Below are positions 26,588 to 36,689 of a DNA stretch of 47,687 bases, one piece after another. Origin of the DNA: Micromonospora sp. KC606 (lineage in GTDB: Bacteria > Actinomycetota > Actinomycetes > Mycobacteriales > Micromonosporaceae); NCBI RefSeq assembly GCF_004348675.1, contig NZ_SMKN01000021.1:1-47687 (forward strand), read 5' to 3'. Below the pieces are notes generated by a model. The model was not told the DNA's origin. It saw nothing but the letters and a program-made list of their open reading frames with translations, and ran no database searches. Every line of letters begins with the position of its first letter. The first letter of the stretch is position 1. The position numbers and the translations under genes were made by a program.

Positions 26588-27117
26588 CAGCGAGCCCCCG
26601 CGCTCTCGAGGCCGCTGAGGAACCGGTCCACGGTGCCCTTGCGACGGGCCTCGTCGGCGAGCGACTCTCCGACGATCTTGCTGGCCAGGTCCACCGCGAG
26701 CGTGCCGACCTCGGTGCGCAGCTCGCGCACGATGGTGGCCCGCTCGGCGGCGAGCTGCTCCTTGCCGGCCGCGATGATCCGGTCGGACTCCTCCCGCGCC
26801 TTGCCGAGGATGTCCTGGCGGATGCCCTCCGCGTCGGACCGGGCGTCGTCCCGGATCTTCGCGGCCTCGGTCCGCACCTCGGCGAGCTGCGCACGGTACT
26901 GCTCGAGCACCTGGTTCGCCTCGGCCTGCGCCGCCTCGGCGCGCTTGAGGCCACCCTCGATCGCGTCGACCCGCGCCTGGTACATCGCCTCCATGCGCGG
27001 CATGACGAACTTCAGCAGGACGAAGCAGAGCAGACCGAAGGCGATCGTCCCGATGACCAGCTCCTGCCAGATCGGCACGAGCGGGTGGTGATCCACATCT
27101 GTGGCGGCGATGAACAT
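26587..27117 (-). CDS. atpF: F1Fo ATP synthase subunit b
   Basis: 176 aa. N-terminal membrane helix (IWQELVIGTIAFGLLCFVLL), then FVMPRMEAMYQARVDAIEGG and a long charged coiled coil rich in Ala/Glu/Arg (EAAQAEANQVLEQYRAQLAE), ending with IVGESLADEARRKGTVDRFL. It forms the peripheral stalk. The start has GGAGG six bases upstream. It lies 30 bp after atpE. Confidence 0.96.
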   Translation of the reverse strand: MFIAATDVDHHPLVPIWQELVIGTIAFGLLCFVLLKFVMPRMEAMYQARVDAIEGGLKRAEAAQAEANQVLEQYRAQLAEVRTEAAKIRDDARSDAEGIRQDILGKAREESDRIIAAGKEQLAAERATIVRELRTEVGTLAVDLASKIVGESLADEARRKGTVDRFLSGLESAGAR

Positions 27118-27146
27118 CTCAGACCTCCGGGTCGAGGAACGGACGG

Positions 27147-27412
<266 letters not shown>

Positions 27413-27465
27413 ACGCGGTTCGGTACCAGAAGCTTGGTCGGGCCGGGTGCCCACCGAGCCCGATC

Positions 27466-28245
27466 TCAGTGGTCGTCGGCCAGCGACGTTCCGATGTAGT
27501 TGGCGGTCAACGTGACGAAGACGTAGGCCTGCAGCAGGGCGACCAGCACCTCGAAGAAGGCCATCAGGATCGCCATCGCGAAGGAGAAGACCGAGGTCAC
27601 CTGGACGAACACGTTGTCCGAGGCGAGCATCACGAAGCCGCCGAGGGTGAACACCAGCAGGATCAGGTGGCCGGCGAACATGTTGGCGAAGAGTCGCACC
27701 GCCAGGGTGACCGGCCGGTTGATGAAGTTCTGCAGGAACTCGATCGGGATCAGCAGGAAGTGCATCGGCCACGGCACGCCGGGGATGATCAGGCTCTTCT
27801 TCAGGTAGCTGCCCAGGCCGTCCTTGCGGACACCGATGTAGAGGTACATCACGTAGGAGATCGCCGCGAGCACGATCGGGAACGCGATGTGCGAGTTGGG
27901 CGAGATCTGCAACCCGGGGACGATGCCGAAGAGGTTGGTCAGCGCGATGAAACTGAACAGCACCGTGAGGTAGGGCGCGAAGCGGATGCCGGCGTTGCCC
28001 ATCTGCTCCCGGGCGATGTTGTCCCGGACCAGCCCGTAGAGCGACTCGGCGTACCACTGGGTCTTGCCGGGCACCAGCGTGGGCTTCCGGTAGGCCAGCA
28101 TGAAGAAGATGATCAGCAACGCGACCGCGAGCCAGACCATGATGCCGAACTTGGTGACCCAGGGGCCGGCCACGTTCGGCGGATAGAAATCTCCGACGCT
28201 GGGGGGCCAGGGGATCCCCTGGGCGACGACCAGCTGTCCGCTCAC
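27466..28245 (-). CDS. atpB: F1Fo ATP synthase subunit a
   Basis: 259 aa from GTG 28245, chosen for GGAGG eight bases upstream; a GTG at 28287 would add 14 residues overlapping the preceding gene's end. Multiple membrane helices. Key segments are LPQ-type YLKKSLIIPGVPWPMHFLL, then NFINRPVTLAVRLFANMFAG with the essential Arg in AVRLFANMFAGH, and VLVALLQAYVFVTLTANYIG near the end. It carries the proton half-channels. First structural gene of the atp run after the atpI-like gene. Confidence 0.95.
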   Translation of the reverse strand: MSGQLVVAQGIPWPPSVGDFYPPNVAGPWVTKFGIMVWLAVALLIIFFMLAYRKPTLVPGKTQWYAESLYGLVRDNIAREQMGNAGIRFAPYLTVLFSFIALTNLFGIVPGLQISPNSHIAFPIVLAAISYVMYLYIGVRKDGLGSYLKKSLIIPGVPWPMHFLLIPIEFLQNFINRPVTLAVRLFANMFAGHLILLVFTLGGFVMLASDNVFVQVTSVFSFAMAILMAFFEVLVALLQAYVFVTLTANYIGTSLADDH

Positions 28246-28287
28246 CGTGTCATCCTCCGCACTCGACAGACCCGCGCGTGCTGGCAC

Positions 28288-28509
28288 TCAAGCACTGAGC
28301 CTCTTCATGATCAGGTAGATCGCTCCGGCTGCGCCGAGCATCATGCCGACGGCGACCCCGATGCCGGTTCGCAGATCGAAGAACCGCTCCGCCAACCACC
28401 CGAGGAAACCCCACGCCACGATGCCGGCGAGCAGGTAGCCCAGGACAGCACCGGCCACGCCCTCCGACGAGTGTTCGTCGGACTTGCGGGTGTGGGGGTC
28501 ATCGGCCAT
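28288..28509 (-). CDS. AtpZ/AtpI-like small membrane protein
   Basis: 73 aa from ATG 28509. Charged start (MADDPHTRKSDEHSSEG) and two membrane helices, AVLGYLLAGIVAWGFLGWLA and TGIGVAVGMMLGAAGAIYLI, with a short RFFDLR link. This is the AtpZ/AtpI pattern and the usual place (before atpB). Proteins of this family help c-ring assembly or Mg2+ handling. The ribosome binding site is weak. Confidence 0.85.
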   Translation of the reverse strand: MADDPHTRKSDEHSSEGVAGAVLGYLLAGIVAWGFLGWLAERFFDLRTGIGVAVGMMLGAAGAIYLIMKRLSA

Positions 28510-28671
28510 GACGTCGCGAACAATATCAGCAGAGGCGCACGGGAGTGTGCGGCACCCCCCACACTGCGGGCAGCGTGCGGGCCGTGCGGCGTCGGAGCAG
28601 TCGTCGCTCAGGTTACTCCCCACCGGCCCACCACAACAGCCCGACGTACCGGCGGCGAACCCCGGATTCGT

Positions 28672-29103
28672 TCAGTCGTCGCGCCGGCCGAAGGTCGGCA
28701 GCGGCGACCGCAAGGCCCAGGTCAGATGTGCTCCGGTCCAGACCACCACCGCCGCGATGACGGCCACCCCCAGATCCGGCAGCCCGGCCCAGCCGCTCGC
28801 CGCGACGGCGGCCATCACCACCCCGAGGAACACGATCTTCGTGGCGTAGGTGACCAGCCCGACGGACATGATTAACCGAGGATTCACCGCGTCGGCCCAG
28901 GCCACCGAGACGCCGGAGATCAGGTAGCTGAGCACGACCAGCGTGATCCCGGCGGCCACGCCGGCCGCTCCGGTGGGCCCGCGCAGCACCGCCGCCGCCG
29001 GAACCGCGACCACGGCCAGCGCCGCACACGCCGCCAGCGGCAACCGCAGGTACGGCAGCCGGGCCCGGATCGCCCCCGGCTCCCCCGCCCGTGGCGCGGT
29101 CAT
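28672..29103 (-). CDS. Four-helix membrane protein linked to the ATP synthase operon
   Basis: 143 aa from ATG 29103. Four hydrophobic stretches: [60 protein letters not shown] and [20 protein letters not shown]. The shape and the position just before the atpZ/I-like gene match the AtpI-type membrane protein of actinobacterial atp operons. The ATG overlaps the TGA of glyA (ATGA), so it is cotranslated with it. Confidence 0.8.
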   Translation of the reverse strand: MTAPRAGEPGAIRARLPYLRLPLAACAALAVVAVPAAAVLRGPTGAAGVAAGITLVVLSYLISGVSVAWADAVNPRLIMSVGLVTYATKIVFLGVVMAAVAASGWAGLPDLGVAVIAAVVVWTGAHLTWALRSPLPTFGRRDD

Positions 29104-30386
29104 CGGGGGTACGCCGGGAAGGCGGCGACCAGCTCGGCGACCTCGCCGGCGATCCCGGCGAGCCGGTCGGCGCCGCCGGGGGCGGTGGGATCGGTGCGCA
29201 CCGCACCGGCGACCAACGAGGCGACCTGCCGCATCTCCCCCTCCCGCATACCCTGTGTGGTGACGCTCGGGGTGCCCACCCGGATCCCGGAGGCCACCGT
29301 CGGCGGCTGCGGGTCGTACGGGATGGCGTTCTTGTTCAGGGTGATGCCCGCGGCGTCGCAGCGGGCCTCGGCGTCGGCGCCGCTGACCCCGACCTCGCGC
29401 AGGTCGACCAGGGCCAGGTGGGTGTCGGTGCCGCCGGAGACCGGCCGCATCCCCTCGGCGGCGAGCCCGGCCGCGAGCGCCCGGGCGTTGGCGACCACCT
29501 GCGCGGCGTACGCCCGGAACTCGGGCTGCGCGGCTTCGCGCAGCGCGACCGCCTTGGCCGCGACGGCGTGCATCAGCGGGCCGCCCTGGGTGAACGGGAA
29601 GACCGCCTTGTCGATCCGCGGGGCCAGCGACTCGCGGCACAGGATCATGCCGCCCCGGGGACCGCGCAGCACCTTGTGGGTGGTGAGGCAGACGACGTCG
29701 GCGTACGGCACCGGGGACGGGATCGCCCCGCCGGCGACCAGGCCGATGAAGTGCGCGGCGTCCACCATGAGGTACGCCCCGACCTCGTCGGCGACCGCCC
29801 GGAACCGGGCGAAGTCGATCAGGCGCGGGTACGCCGTCGCACCGCAGATGATCATCTTCGGGCGGTGGGCCAGGGCGAGCTCCCGTACCTCGTCATAGTC
29901 GATCAGCTCGGTGTCCCGTCGGACGGTGTACCCGACGGTGTGGAACCACTTCCCGGAGAAGTTCACCCGGCTGCCGTGGGTGAGGTGCCCGCCGTGCGGC
30001 AGCTCCATCGCCAGCACGGTGTCCCCCGGCTGCACCAGGGCGGCGTACGCGGCCAGGTTTGCGCTGGCCCCGGAGTGCGGCTGTAGGTTGGCGTGCTCGG
30101 CGTCGAAGAGCTCCTTCGCCCGGGCGATGCCAATCTCCTCGGCCCGGTCCACCTCGGCGCAGCCGCCGTAGTAGCGCCGGCCGGGATAGCCCTCGGCGTA
30201 CTTGTTGGTCAGCGTCGAGCCGAGCGCGGCGAGCACCGCCGGGGAGGTGAGATTCTCACTGGCGATCAGTTGCAGACCGCCGCGCAGCCGGTCCAGTTCC
30301 CCGAGCACCACCCCGGCGATCTCCGGGTCGACTGCGCTGAGCTGCTCGAAGTCCGGCCCCCAGAAGGTGCCTGTCGCGTTGTCCAC
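29100..30386 (-). CDS. glyA: Serine hydroxymethyltransferase
   Basis: 428 aa. PLP enzyme converting serine and tetrahydrofolate to glycine and methylene-[62 protein letters not shown], and the PLP Lys in [20 protein letters not shown]. The region before it is [13 protein letters not shown], where most SHMTs read DMAHIAGLVA, so this is a somewhat divergent branch. A glyA close to atp genes is also seen in Streptomyces. It overlaps the next membrane-protein gene by 4 bp. Confidence 0.94.
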   Translation of the reverse strand: MDNATGTFWGPDFEQLSAVDPEIAGVVLGELDRLRGGLQLIASENLTSPAVLAALGSTLTNKYAEGYPGRRYYGGCAEVDRAEEIGIARAKELFDAEHANLQPHSGASANLAAYAALVQPGDTVLAMELPHGGHLTHGSRVNFSGKWFHTVGYTVRRDTELIDYDEVRELALAHRPKMIICGATAYPRLIDFARFRAVADEVGAYLMVDAAHFIGLVAGGAIPSPVPYADVVCLTTHKVLRGPRGGMILCRESLAPRIDKAVFPFTQGGPLMHAVAAKAVALREAAQPEFRAYAAQVVANARALAAGLAAEGMRPVSGGTDTHLALVDLREVGVSGADAEARCDAAGITLNKNAIPYDPQPPTVASGIRVGTPSVTTQGMREGEMRQVASLVAGAVRTDPTAPGGADRLAGIAGEVAELVAAFPAYPR

Positions 30387-30430
30387 ACTGAGCGAGTCTA
30401 CGGAGCCGCCCAGCGGAAGCCGTGGCTGAC

Positions 30431-32548
30431 TCAGTTGAAGTCACGGCCGGTGGTGTGCCGGTAGGCGACGGTGTCACTGGGCGGGACGAAATCACGGATC
30501 GGCTGGTCGCGCAGGGCGTGGCCGAGGACCCGACCGACCGCGTCGACCAGCCGGCTCTGCACCGCCCCGCCGACCGCGTCCCGCGGATCGTCGGGGTTCG
30601 CCGCGATCTGGGCGATCGCGAGCTGCGGGGTGACGGCCACCACCGAGGTCGTCTCGTCCCGCTCGGAGGTGCCGGTCTTGCCGGCAACCGGCCGGCCCAG
30701 CGCCCGGCTCAGGTCCTCCGCCGTGCCCCCGTCGCAGGCGCCGTACATGGACTGGTCGCCGACCGGGCACCGGGCCGCGTCGGCCGCCGCCCGGGCCACG
30801 TCGGTCTCGACGACCTGCCGGCAGTCCGGGCGGCCGGCGGCGACCTCGTGTCCGGCGTTGTCGGTGATCGACACGACCGGAAGCGGGGCACACCAGGTGC
30901 CCTCCGCCGCCACCGTCGCGTACGCGTTCGCCAGGTCGAGCGGGGTGGTGGAGGAGACGCCGAGGGTGAACGCGCCCCAGTGCTTCGCGTTGTGGCGGGC
31001 CAGCGCCGCGTCCTCCTCGGCCCGGAACACGATGCCCAGCCGCTCGGCCATCGCCACCACCCGGTCCGCCCCGACCCGCTCGATCAGCCAGGCGAAGTAC
31101 GTGTTCGCCGAACGACCGAACGCGGTCCACATGGTGTGCGGTCCGTCCATCCGCGACGGGTTGGCGTTGACCGGGCACCACCGGCCGTCGCAGTTGGCTC
31201 CGGCGCCGTCGACCGGGAACCGGGTCCGGATCCGGCTGGGGGCGTCGAAGGGCGTGTCCAGGGGCAGCCCGGACTCCAGCGCGGCCAGCAGGGTGAAAAG
31301 CTTGAACGTCGAGCCCGCCTGGTAGCCGGCGATGCCGTCGCCGCCGCCGACGAGCTGGTTGACCGTGTTCGGGTAGTTCTTCTGGCCCGGTGGGTTGGCG
31401 GCGACGCTGTAGTTCCGGTTGACCGCCATGGCCAGCACCCGGCCGGTGCCGGGCTGCACCACCGCCGTGGGCGCCGCGAAGGGATCGTTGACGGCGTAGA
31501 TGCCGCGCACCTCCCGCACGGCCGCCCGTTGGATGTCCGGGTCGAGCGAGGAGACGATGCGGAAGCCGCCCCTACGCAGGGTGTCCTGCCGCTCCGCCGC
31601 CGACGCCCCGAAGGCCGGTTGGGCGCTCCACCACTGGGCGAACCAGTCGCAGAAGAAGCCCCAGTCGTTCTGCTTCTCCGGCACCGCCGTGCAGTCGTTC
31701 GGCGTCTCGCTCGGGCGCAGCGCCAGCGGGGCGTCGCTCGCCTCCGCCGCCTCGGCGGGCGACACCTGCTGCGACTCCACCATCCGGTCCAGCACGTACG
31801 CCCGGCGGCTCAGCGCCGCGTCGGCGTCGCCGTTGATCGGGTCGTCGGTGTGCGGCGAGCGGACCAGCCCGGCGAGCAGCGCCGCCTGCGGCAGCGTCAG
31901 CCTCGCCGGTGAGGTGGAGAAGTAGCGCTTGCTGGCCGCCGCGATCCCGTACGCCCCGGCGCCGAAGTACGCGATGTTGAGGTAGCGCCGCAGGATCTCG
32001 TCCTTGCTCAGCTCCCGCTCCAGCGCCAGGGCGTACCGCATCTCCCGGATCTTCCGGGCGGCGGTGATCTCGGTGGCTGCCCGGCGCTGCTCCTCGGTCA
32101 GCCGCGGGTCGCCGGCCAGCACGTTACGCACGTACTGCATGGTCAGCGTGGAGGCACCCTGCCGGGGGGCACCGTCGCGCTTGTTCGCCGTGAAGGCCCG
32201 GAGCACCCCCCGCAGGTCGACGCCCGAGTGCTGGTAGAACCGGGCGTCCTCGGCGGCCACGATCGCCTGCCGCACCACCGGCGCGATCCGGTCCAGCGGA
32301 ACCTCCACCCGGTCCTCGGTGTAGAAGGTGGTGATCAGGGTGCGGCCGTCGTTGGCGTACAGGCTCGACCGCTCGACCGTCGGTGGCTTGCGCAGGCTCT
32401 CCGGCAGCTTGGCGTACGGAGTGGCGAGCGCGCCGAAGCCGAGCCCGAACACCAGCGCGGCCGGGAGGGCGGCGACCGCCAGCACCAGCCCGGCGAGCAC
32501 GCCGGCGATCAACACGGTGAACACCTTGTCGAGATGGGCCCGCTTCAT
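30431..32548 (-). CDS. Class A penicillin-binding protein (glycosyltransferase GT51 plus transpeptidase)
   Basis: 705 aa. One N-terminal membrane helix ([20 protein letters not shown]). The GT51 domain (about 65-240) has [32 protein letters not shown] and [20 protein letters not shown]. The transpeptidase (about 340-690) has the active-site [19 protein letters not shown] (SxN) and GKTGTSE (KTG). It polymerises and cross-links peptidoglycan. Cys residues at NDCTAV, FFCDW, NCDGRWC and TWCA may form disulphides. It lies 44 bp upstream of glyA. The 213-bp gap upstream is AT-richer (GGGTTTTAGGGTC) and probably holds its promoter. Confidence 0.94.
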   Translation of the reverse strand: MKRAHLDKVFTVLIAGVLAGLVLAVAALPAALVFGLGFGALATPYAKLPESLRKPPTVERSSLYANDGRTLITTFYTEDRVEVPLDRIAPVVRQAIVAAEDARFYQHSGVDLRGVLRAFTANKRDGAPRQGASTLTMQYVRNVLAGDPRLTEEQRRAATEITAARKIREMRYALALERELSKDEILRRYLNIAYFGAGAYGIAAASKRYFSTSPARLTLPQAALLAGLVRSPHTDDPINGDADAALSRRAYVLDRMVESQQVSPAEAAEASDAPLALRPSETPNDCTAVPEKQNDWGFFCDWFAQWWSAQPAFGASAAERQDTLRRGGFRIVSSLDPDIQRAAVREVRGIYAVNDPFAAPTAVVQPGTGRVLAMAVNRNYSVAANPPGQKNYPNTVNQLVGGGDGIAGYQAGSTFKLFTLLAALESGLPLDTPFDAPSRIRTRFPVDGAGANCDGRWCPVNANPSRMDGPHTMWTAFGRSANTYFAWLIERVGADRVVAMAERLGIVFRAEEDAALARHNAKHWGAFTLGVSSTTPLDLANAYATVAAEGTWCAPLPVVSITDNAGHEVAAGRPDCRQVVETDVARAAADAARCPVGDQSMYGACDGGTAEDLSRALGRPVAGKTGTSERDETTSVVAVTPQLAIAQIAANPDDPRDAVGGAVQSRLVDAVGRVLGHALRDQPIRDFVPPSDTVAYRHTTGRDFN

Positions 32549-32761
32549 CAGCTCTCCCCGCAGGAGCCGGTCAGGACCCGTTCAGAATGACCCTAAAACC
32601 CTCTTTCGCCCTCATGTTTCGCAAATCCGGAGGAAATTCGCGGAGGGAACGCCGCGCGCGCGACGGGACACGCCGCGCGTCGTCACCCGCCCGGGTGCCC
32701 ACCGCCGCCGGTAAGCGGACGCCGGGCGACCGTGCCGCCGCGAACCCGGGCGGTCGGCGGA

Positions 32762-33373
32762 TCAGGGCAGCAGGATGCTCGCGAGCGGGTGGACGGTCTC
32801 CTCGATCTCGTCGGCGACCCGGTTGAAGCACTGGTCGCCCCGACCCCACGGGTCGTCCAGGTCGTCCGAGCGCAACGGCGACACACCCTGCCGGGCCGCG
32901 TCGACCGCCTCCACCAGCGCCGCCCCACGCGCGTACACGGCCTCCGGGGTGGGTTGCGCCGGAGGCAGTGCGGCGGTGTCGACCAGCCCGAGCAGCCGAC
33001 CGAACTCCCCCAGCACGAAGGTGCGGGAGGCGGCGTCGGGGCGCAGCGCCACCACGTACTCCTGTTGGTCGGCGGTGGCGGTGAGGACGAGGTCGGCGGC
33101 GTCGATCAGGTCGGAGCGGAGCTTGCGCGCGGCGAAGCCCTCGACGTCGCCGCCCCGACCGAGCACCTGCCGGGCCGCCGGCGGGTTCATCTCCTCGCCG
33201 GCGTGCCAGCCGCCGGTGCCCGCGCTGTGGCTGTGCAGCAGCTCGTCGCAGCGGGTCGGGTCGACGTCGAGCCGGCCCAGCCGCTCGCGAACCGCGAGCG
33301 CCAGCAGACGCTCGGCCATCGGGGAACGGCAGATGTTGCCCATGCAGACGTGCAGGACGGTGAACGGCGGCAC
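32762..33373 (-). CDS. Low-molecular-weight protein-tyrosine-phosphatase family protein
   Basis: 203 aa. The CX5R loop is VCMGNICRSPMAERLL (Cys10, Arg16), with the general acid expected in DDLDDPWGRGD near residue 174. At about 200 aa it is longer than the 150-aa minimal domain, as in related actinobacterial proteins. It may act on a tyrosine-phosphorylated or arginine-phosphorylated target; the substrate is not shown. GTG 33373 directly follows the tsaC stop, so the two are translated as a unit. Confidence 0.9.
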   Translation of the reverse strand: MPPFTVLHVCMGNICRSPMAERLLALAVRERLGRLDVDPTRCDELLHSHSAGTGGWHAGEEMNPPAARQVLGRGGDVEGFAARKLRSDLIDAADLVLTATADQQEYVVALRPDAASRTFVLGEFGRLLGLVDTAALPPAQPTPEAVYARGAALVEAVDAARQGVSPLRSDDLDDPWGRGDQCFNRVADEIEETVHPLASILLP

Positions 33374-34018
33374 TCAGGCCTCCTGCGCGTCGAGGATGTC
33401 CGGGACCACGTCGCGGAGCTTGTCCAGGTCGACCGCGCCGAGCCGGAGCACCCGGGGCGTCTCGCCGGTGAGGTCGACGATGGTGCTCGGCACCGGGTCG
33501 GGGCACGGCCCGGCCTCCAGGTACGCACGGACCTGGTACCCGAGCTGGTCGCGCGCCGCCTCGGCGGTCAGCGCAGGCGGCTGCCCGGCCTTGTTGGCCG
33601 AGGCCACCGCCATGGGGCCGGTCTCCCGCAGCACCTCCAGCGCGACCGGATGCAGCGGCATCCGCACCGCCACCGTGCCGCTGGCGTCGCCCAGGTCCCA
33701 CGCGAGGCTCGGCGAGTGCTCCACCACGATGGTCAGCGCGCCCGGCCAGAACGCCTCGACCAGGTCACGGGCGGCGCGCGGCAGCGAGAAGACCAGGCCG
33801 TCGAGGGTGTGCCGGGAACCGATCAGCACCGGCGGCGCCTGCCGCGCGCCGCCCTTGGCGTCGGCGAGGGCCTTGACCGCGTACGGGGTGAAGGCGTCCG
33901 CCCCGATCCCGTAGACCGTGTCGGTCGGCAGCACGACCAGTTCGCCGTTCTTGACCGCCTCGATGGCAGCGGCGATGCCGCGGTCCCGGTCGGCGGGCGA
34001 CCGACAGTCGTAGAGCAT
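33374..34018 (-). CDS. L-threonylcarbamoyladenylate synthase (Sua5/YrdC family)
   Basis: 214 aa from ATG 34018, which shares its A with the TGA of prmC. It makes threonylcarbamoyl-AMP for the tRNA t6A37 modification. VVLPTDTVYGIGADAFTPYA, KGGARQAPPVLIGSRHTLDG, EAFWPGALTIVVEHS, GTVAVRMPLHPVALEVLRET, MAVASANKAGQPP and PSTIVDLTG are all typical. The family's KxR motif appears as KGGAR. There is no C-terminal Sua5 domain. Position after prmC is standard in actinobacteria. Confidence 0.94.
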   Translation of the reverse strand: MLYDCRSPADRDRGIAAAIEAVKNGELVVLPTDTVYGIGADAFTPYAVKALADAKGGARQAPPVLIGSRHTLDGLVFSLPRAARDLVEAFWPGALTIVVEHSPSLAWDLGDASGTVAVRMPLHPVALEVLRETGPMAVASANKAGQPPALTAEAARDQLGYQVRAYLEAGPCPDPVPSTIVDLTGETPRVLRLGAVDLDKLRDVVPDILDAQEA

Positions 34019-34965
34019 CACGAGTAGCCAGTCTGCCACGCCAGGCCGGTGTCGGGGCGCGGGCCGTCCCCCCGGCGGGACGCGGTGGCGAACCGGGCCC
34101 GTCCGGCGAGGTCCCGGTGCTCCGCCACCTCGGCGTACCGGCCGTCGGCGGCGAGCAGGGCCGGCACCGCCGCACCGTGCGTGTCGTCGTGCTCCACGCC
34201 CAGCGCGCCACCCGGGCGCAGCAGCGCGGCGGCGCGGGCCAACACCGGCCGGATCACGTCCAGCCCGTCCGCCCCACCGAAGATTGCCTCGTCCGGGTCA
34301 TGGCCGGCCACCTCCGGCGGCACGGCCACCCCGCGTGGCACGTACGGCGGGTTGCAGAGCAGCACGTCGACCTGGCCGACCAGCCCGGCCAGCAACCGTG
34401 GATCGGTGACGTCGGCCGCCACCACCTCGACCGGCCGGTCCCCGGCCGCGACCCGGGCCGCGGCATTGCGCCGTAACCAGGCCAGCGCGGCCGGCGAACG
34501 CTCCACGGCCACCACCCGGGCCCCGGGCACCTCCTGGGCGACCGCCAGGGCGATCGCCCCGGAGCCGCTGCACAGATCGACCACCAGCGGGGCGGGGCGG
34601 CGGCGGGCCCGGTCGACGCCCCACCCGGCGAGCAGCTCGGTCTCCGGGCGGGGCACGAAGACCCCCGGCCCGACCGACAGCTCCAGGTGCCGGAACCCGG
34701 CGCGGCCGGTGAGGTGCTGCAACGGCTCCCGGTCGACCCGCCGGGCCACCAGCGCCGCGAACCGCTCCCGTTGGCAGGCGTCGAAGCCGTCGGCCAACGC
34801 CAGCCGCCCCCGGGGCACGTCCAGCACGTACGCCGCGAGCAGCTCCGCCTCGGCGCGGGCCGACTCCAGCCCGGCAGCCGCCAGGGCACGGGCGGCGCGG
34901 GCCACGGCGAGCGTGGCCCGTTCGCGTTCTGCCCCTTCGGATGGGTGGCGCGGCAGGGAGGTCAC
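34018..34965 (-). CDS. prmC: Release factor glutamine methyltransferase
   Basis: 315 aa from GTG 34965; earlier in-frame starts are not supported. It methylates the GGQ glutamine of release factors. N-terminal helical domain (LAAAGLESARAEAELLAAYV), then the SAM domain VVDLCSGSGAIALAVAQEVP and the NPPY catalytic motif in DVLLCNPPYVPRGVAVPPEV, then GLDVIRPVLARAAALLRPGG. It is divergent from the cyclase gene. No Shine-Dalgarno is visible, so a leaderless mRNA is possible. Confidence 0.94.
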   Translation of the reverse strand: MTSLPRHPSEGAERERATLAVARAARALAAAGLESARAEAELLAAYVLDVPRGRLALADGFDACQRERFAALVARRVDREPLQHLTGRAGFRHLELSVGPGVFVPRPETELLAGWGVDRARRRPAPLVVDLCSGSGAIALAVAQEVPGARVVAVERSPAALAWLRRNAAARVAAGDRPVEVVAADVTDPRLLAGLVGQVDVLLCNPPYVPRGVAVPPEVAGHDPDEAIFGGADGLDVIRPVLARAAALLRPGGALGVEHDDTHGAAVPALLAADGRYAEVAEHRDLAGRARFATASRRGDGPRPDTGLAWQTGYS

Positions 34966-35039
34966 GACATAATCATGAAGCGTCGAGGGCCCCGGCACGA
35001 GCGGGTGCGTCCCGACCCACACCGACAGGAGGTTGGCAG

Positions 35040-36590
35040 GTGGCGTGGCTCGACCGGGTCGACGACCAGGTTGACGCACTCCACCGCGCCCGGGCCCTGC
35101 AGGAGGCGAGCCGATCCGCCGAGGCGTGCGGCGTGCTCGACCGGGTGCTGCGCACCACCACCGATCCGCACGCCCGGGCCGACGCTCTGGTCCAACGGCT
35201 CTGCGCGCTGATCAACCTCGGTCGGACGGCCGAGTTCACCCGGGCCATCGAGGACGCGTCGGGAGCCGTCCGGGACCTGCCCGAGCCGTACCTGCACGGG
35301 CACCTCAACGCGCTCGCCGCGCTCGCCGCCCACCACCAGGGCGCGCTGGACCGCTGCGTCACCCACCTCGTCCGGGCCGCCCGGGCGCTGGGCGCGGCCG
35401 AGGATGAGGACCGGGACACCGCCTGGGGCTGGCACGACCTGGCGATGGCGTACTCGTACCTCAGTTTCCACGGGCACGCGCTCGGTGCGATCGAGCGGGC
35501 CCGCCAGCACGGGTTGGCCGCCGGGCTGCCCGAGGAGTCCTTCGCCGCCCCGGGCATCCGGCTACGCAACGCCGTCGCCCTCGACCACCACGGCGACAGC
35601 GACGGCTGCCTGCGGGTGCTCCGGGACATCGCCGCCGACCTGGCCCGGTTCGCCCGGGACGGCCGGGGCGACCGGATCCGGCCGAGCAGTCTCGCCGCGT
35701 ACGGCTACGCAGCGGCCCGTCGGGCGGCGTTCGGAGACCCGGCGGATAGCGGCACGGGGGCCGACCCGGTCCGGCTGCTCGGCCACGGCGGGGACAGCGC
35801 CCGTGCCCGGGACATGCGCCAGCTCGGGCAGGTCTGCCTCGCGGTGGCGGGTGGCCGGCCGATCGAGGCGATCACCCGGCTCGACACCGCCCTGGTCTCC
35901 ACCGAGACCCTCGGCGCGGCCGAGCCGGCCCGGCTGCGTAGCATCGCCTTCGCCCGGGCCGGCGACCACGCCGCCGCACACCGGGCCGACCGCCTGGCGT
36001 TCCGCCTCGCCGCCCAGCGCAACGACCGGCTGCGGGACGTTTACATCGACGGCATCGCCGCCCGGATCGACCACGAGGAGTTGCGCCGGGAGGCGGCCCG
36101 GTACGAGGGCGAGGCGCTGACCGACCCGCTGACCGGCCTGCCGAACCGGCGTCGCCTGGAGCGGTACATCGGCTCGGCGACGGCCCAGGGCGAACGGGTG
36201 GTGATCGGCGTCTGCGACCTGGACGGCTTCAAGGCGGTCAACACCCAGCACGGCCACCACTCCGGCGACCTGGTCCTGCAACGGATCGCCGGAGTGATCA
36301 ACCGGGTGATGCGCCGGGGCGACTTCGTGGCCCGCTACGGCGGCGACGAGTTCGTGGTGGTGCTGCGCGGCGCCGGGATGGCAGAGGCGGCGGAGGTGGC
36401 CCGACGGATCGACGCGGCGGTCCGCACCGAGGACTGGGAGTCGCTGGTGCCGGGCACCCCGGTCGGGGTGAGCATCGGCTTCGCCGAGGTCGACGGTGCG
36501 CACGGCGCGCTGCGCGACGCTCTCGGCGCCGCCTTCGAGACCGCCGACCGGGAGATGCTCCGGGCCAAGGCCCGTCCCCGGGCCTGCTGA
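35040..36590 (+). CDS. Diguanylate cyclase with TPR-like N-terminal sensor
   Basis: 516 aa from GTG 35040, set by AGGAGG seven bases upstream. Residues 1 to about 340 are helical repeats of TPR type (DALHRARALQEASRSAEACG, ALGAIERARQHGLAAGLPEE). The GGDEF domain is about 345-510: DPLTGLPNRRRLERYI, VIGVCDLDGFKAVN, and RYGGDEFVVVL with intact GGDEF (434-438). The inhibitory I-site RxxD is present as RRGD (425-428), so feedback by c-di-GMP is expected. There is no membrane segment and no EAL domain. It is inserted between prmC and prfA on the opposite strand. Confidence 0.92.
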   Translation: MAWLDRVDDQVDALHRARALQEASRSAEACGVLDRVLRTTTDPHARADALVQRLCALINLGRTAEFTRAIEDASGAVRDLPEPYLHGHLNALAALAAHHQGALDRCVTHLVRAARALGAAEDEDRDTAWGWHDLAMAYSYLSFHGHALGAIERARQHGLAAGLPEESFAAPGIRLRNAVALDHHGDSDGCLRVLRDIAADLARFARDGRGDRIRPSSLAAYGYAAARRAAFGDPADSGTGADPVRLLGHGGDSARARDMRQLGQVCLAVAGGRPIEAITRLDTALVSTETLGAAEPARLRSIAFARAGDHAAAHRADRLAFRLAAQRNDRLRDVYIDGIAARIDHEELRREAARYEGEALTDPLTGLPNRRRLERYIGSATAQGERVVIGVCDLDGFKAVNTQHGHHSGDLVLQRIAGVINRVMRRGDFVARYGGDEFVVVLRGAGMAEAAEVARRIDAAVRTEDWESLVPGTPVGVSIGFAEVDGAHGALRDALGAAFETADREMLRAKARPRAC

Positions 36591-36610
36591 CGTCGTCGCC
36601 CGACCGCCTC

Positions 36611-36642
36611 ACCGGCACCCCGCCCGCCGGGCCGGTGCCGGT
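36611..36642. terminator. Hairpin between cyclase gene and prfA
   Basis: ACCGGCACC (36611-36619) pairs with GGTGCCGGT (36634-36642), and the interior GCCC/GGGC can pair too. It lies between converging genes. Confidence 0.7.
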
Positions 36643-36688
36643 CAGCCGCGAACGAGTTCCGGGCCGGTCAGCCGCGAACGAGTTCCGG
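36638..36688. repeat. Two 26-bp direct repeats
   Basis: CCGGTCAGCCGCGAACGAGT plus TCCGG occurs at 36638 and again at 36664, in tandem with a 26-bp period. The second copy ends at the prfA stop region. It is probably a recent local duplication downstream of prfA. Confidence 0.85.
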
Positions 36689-36689
36689 C

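Noticed and set aside
32571..33701. 376-codon minus-strand ORF overlapping tsaC and the tyrosine phosphatase gene
   Set aside because: Out-of-frame shadow; both real genes have clear motifs.
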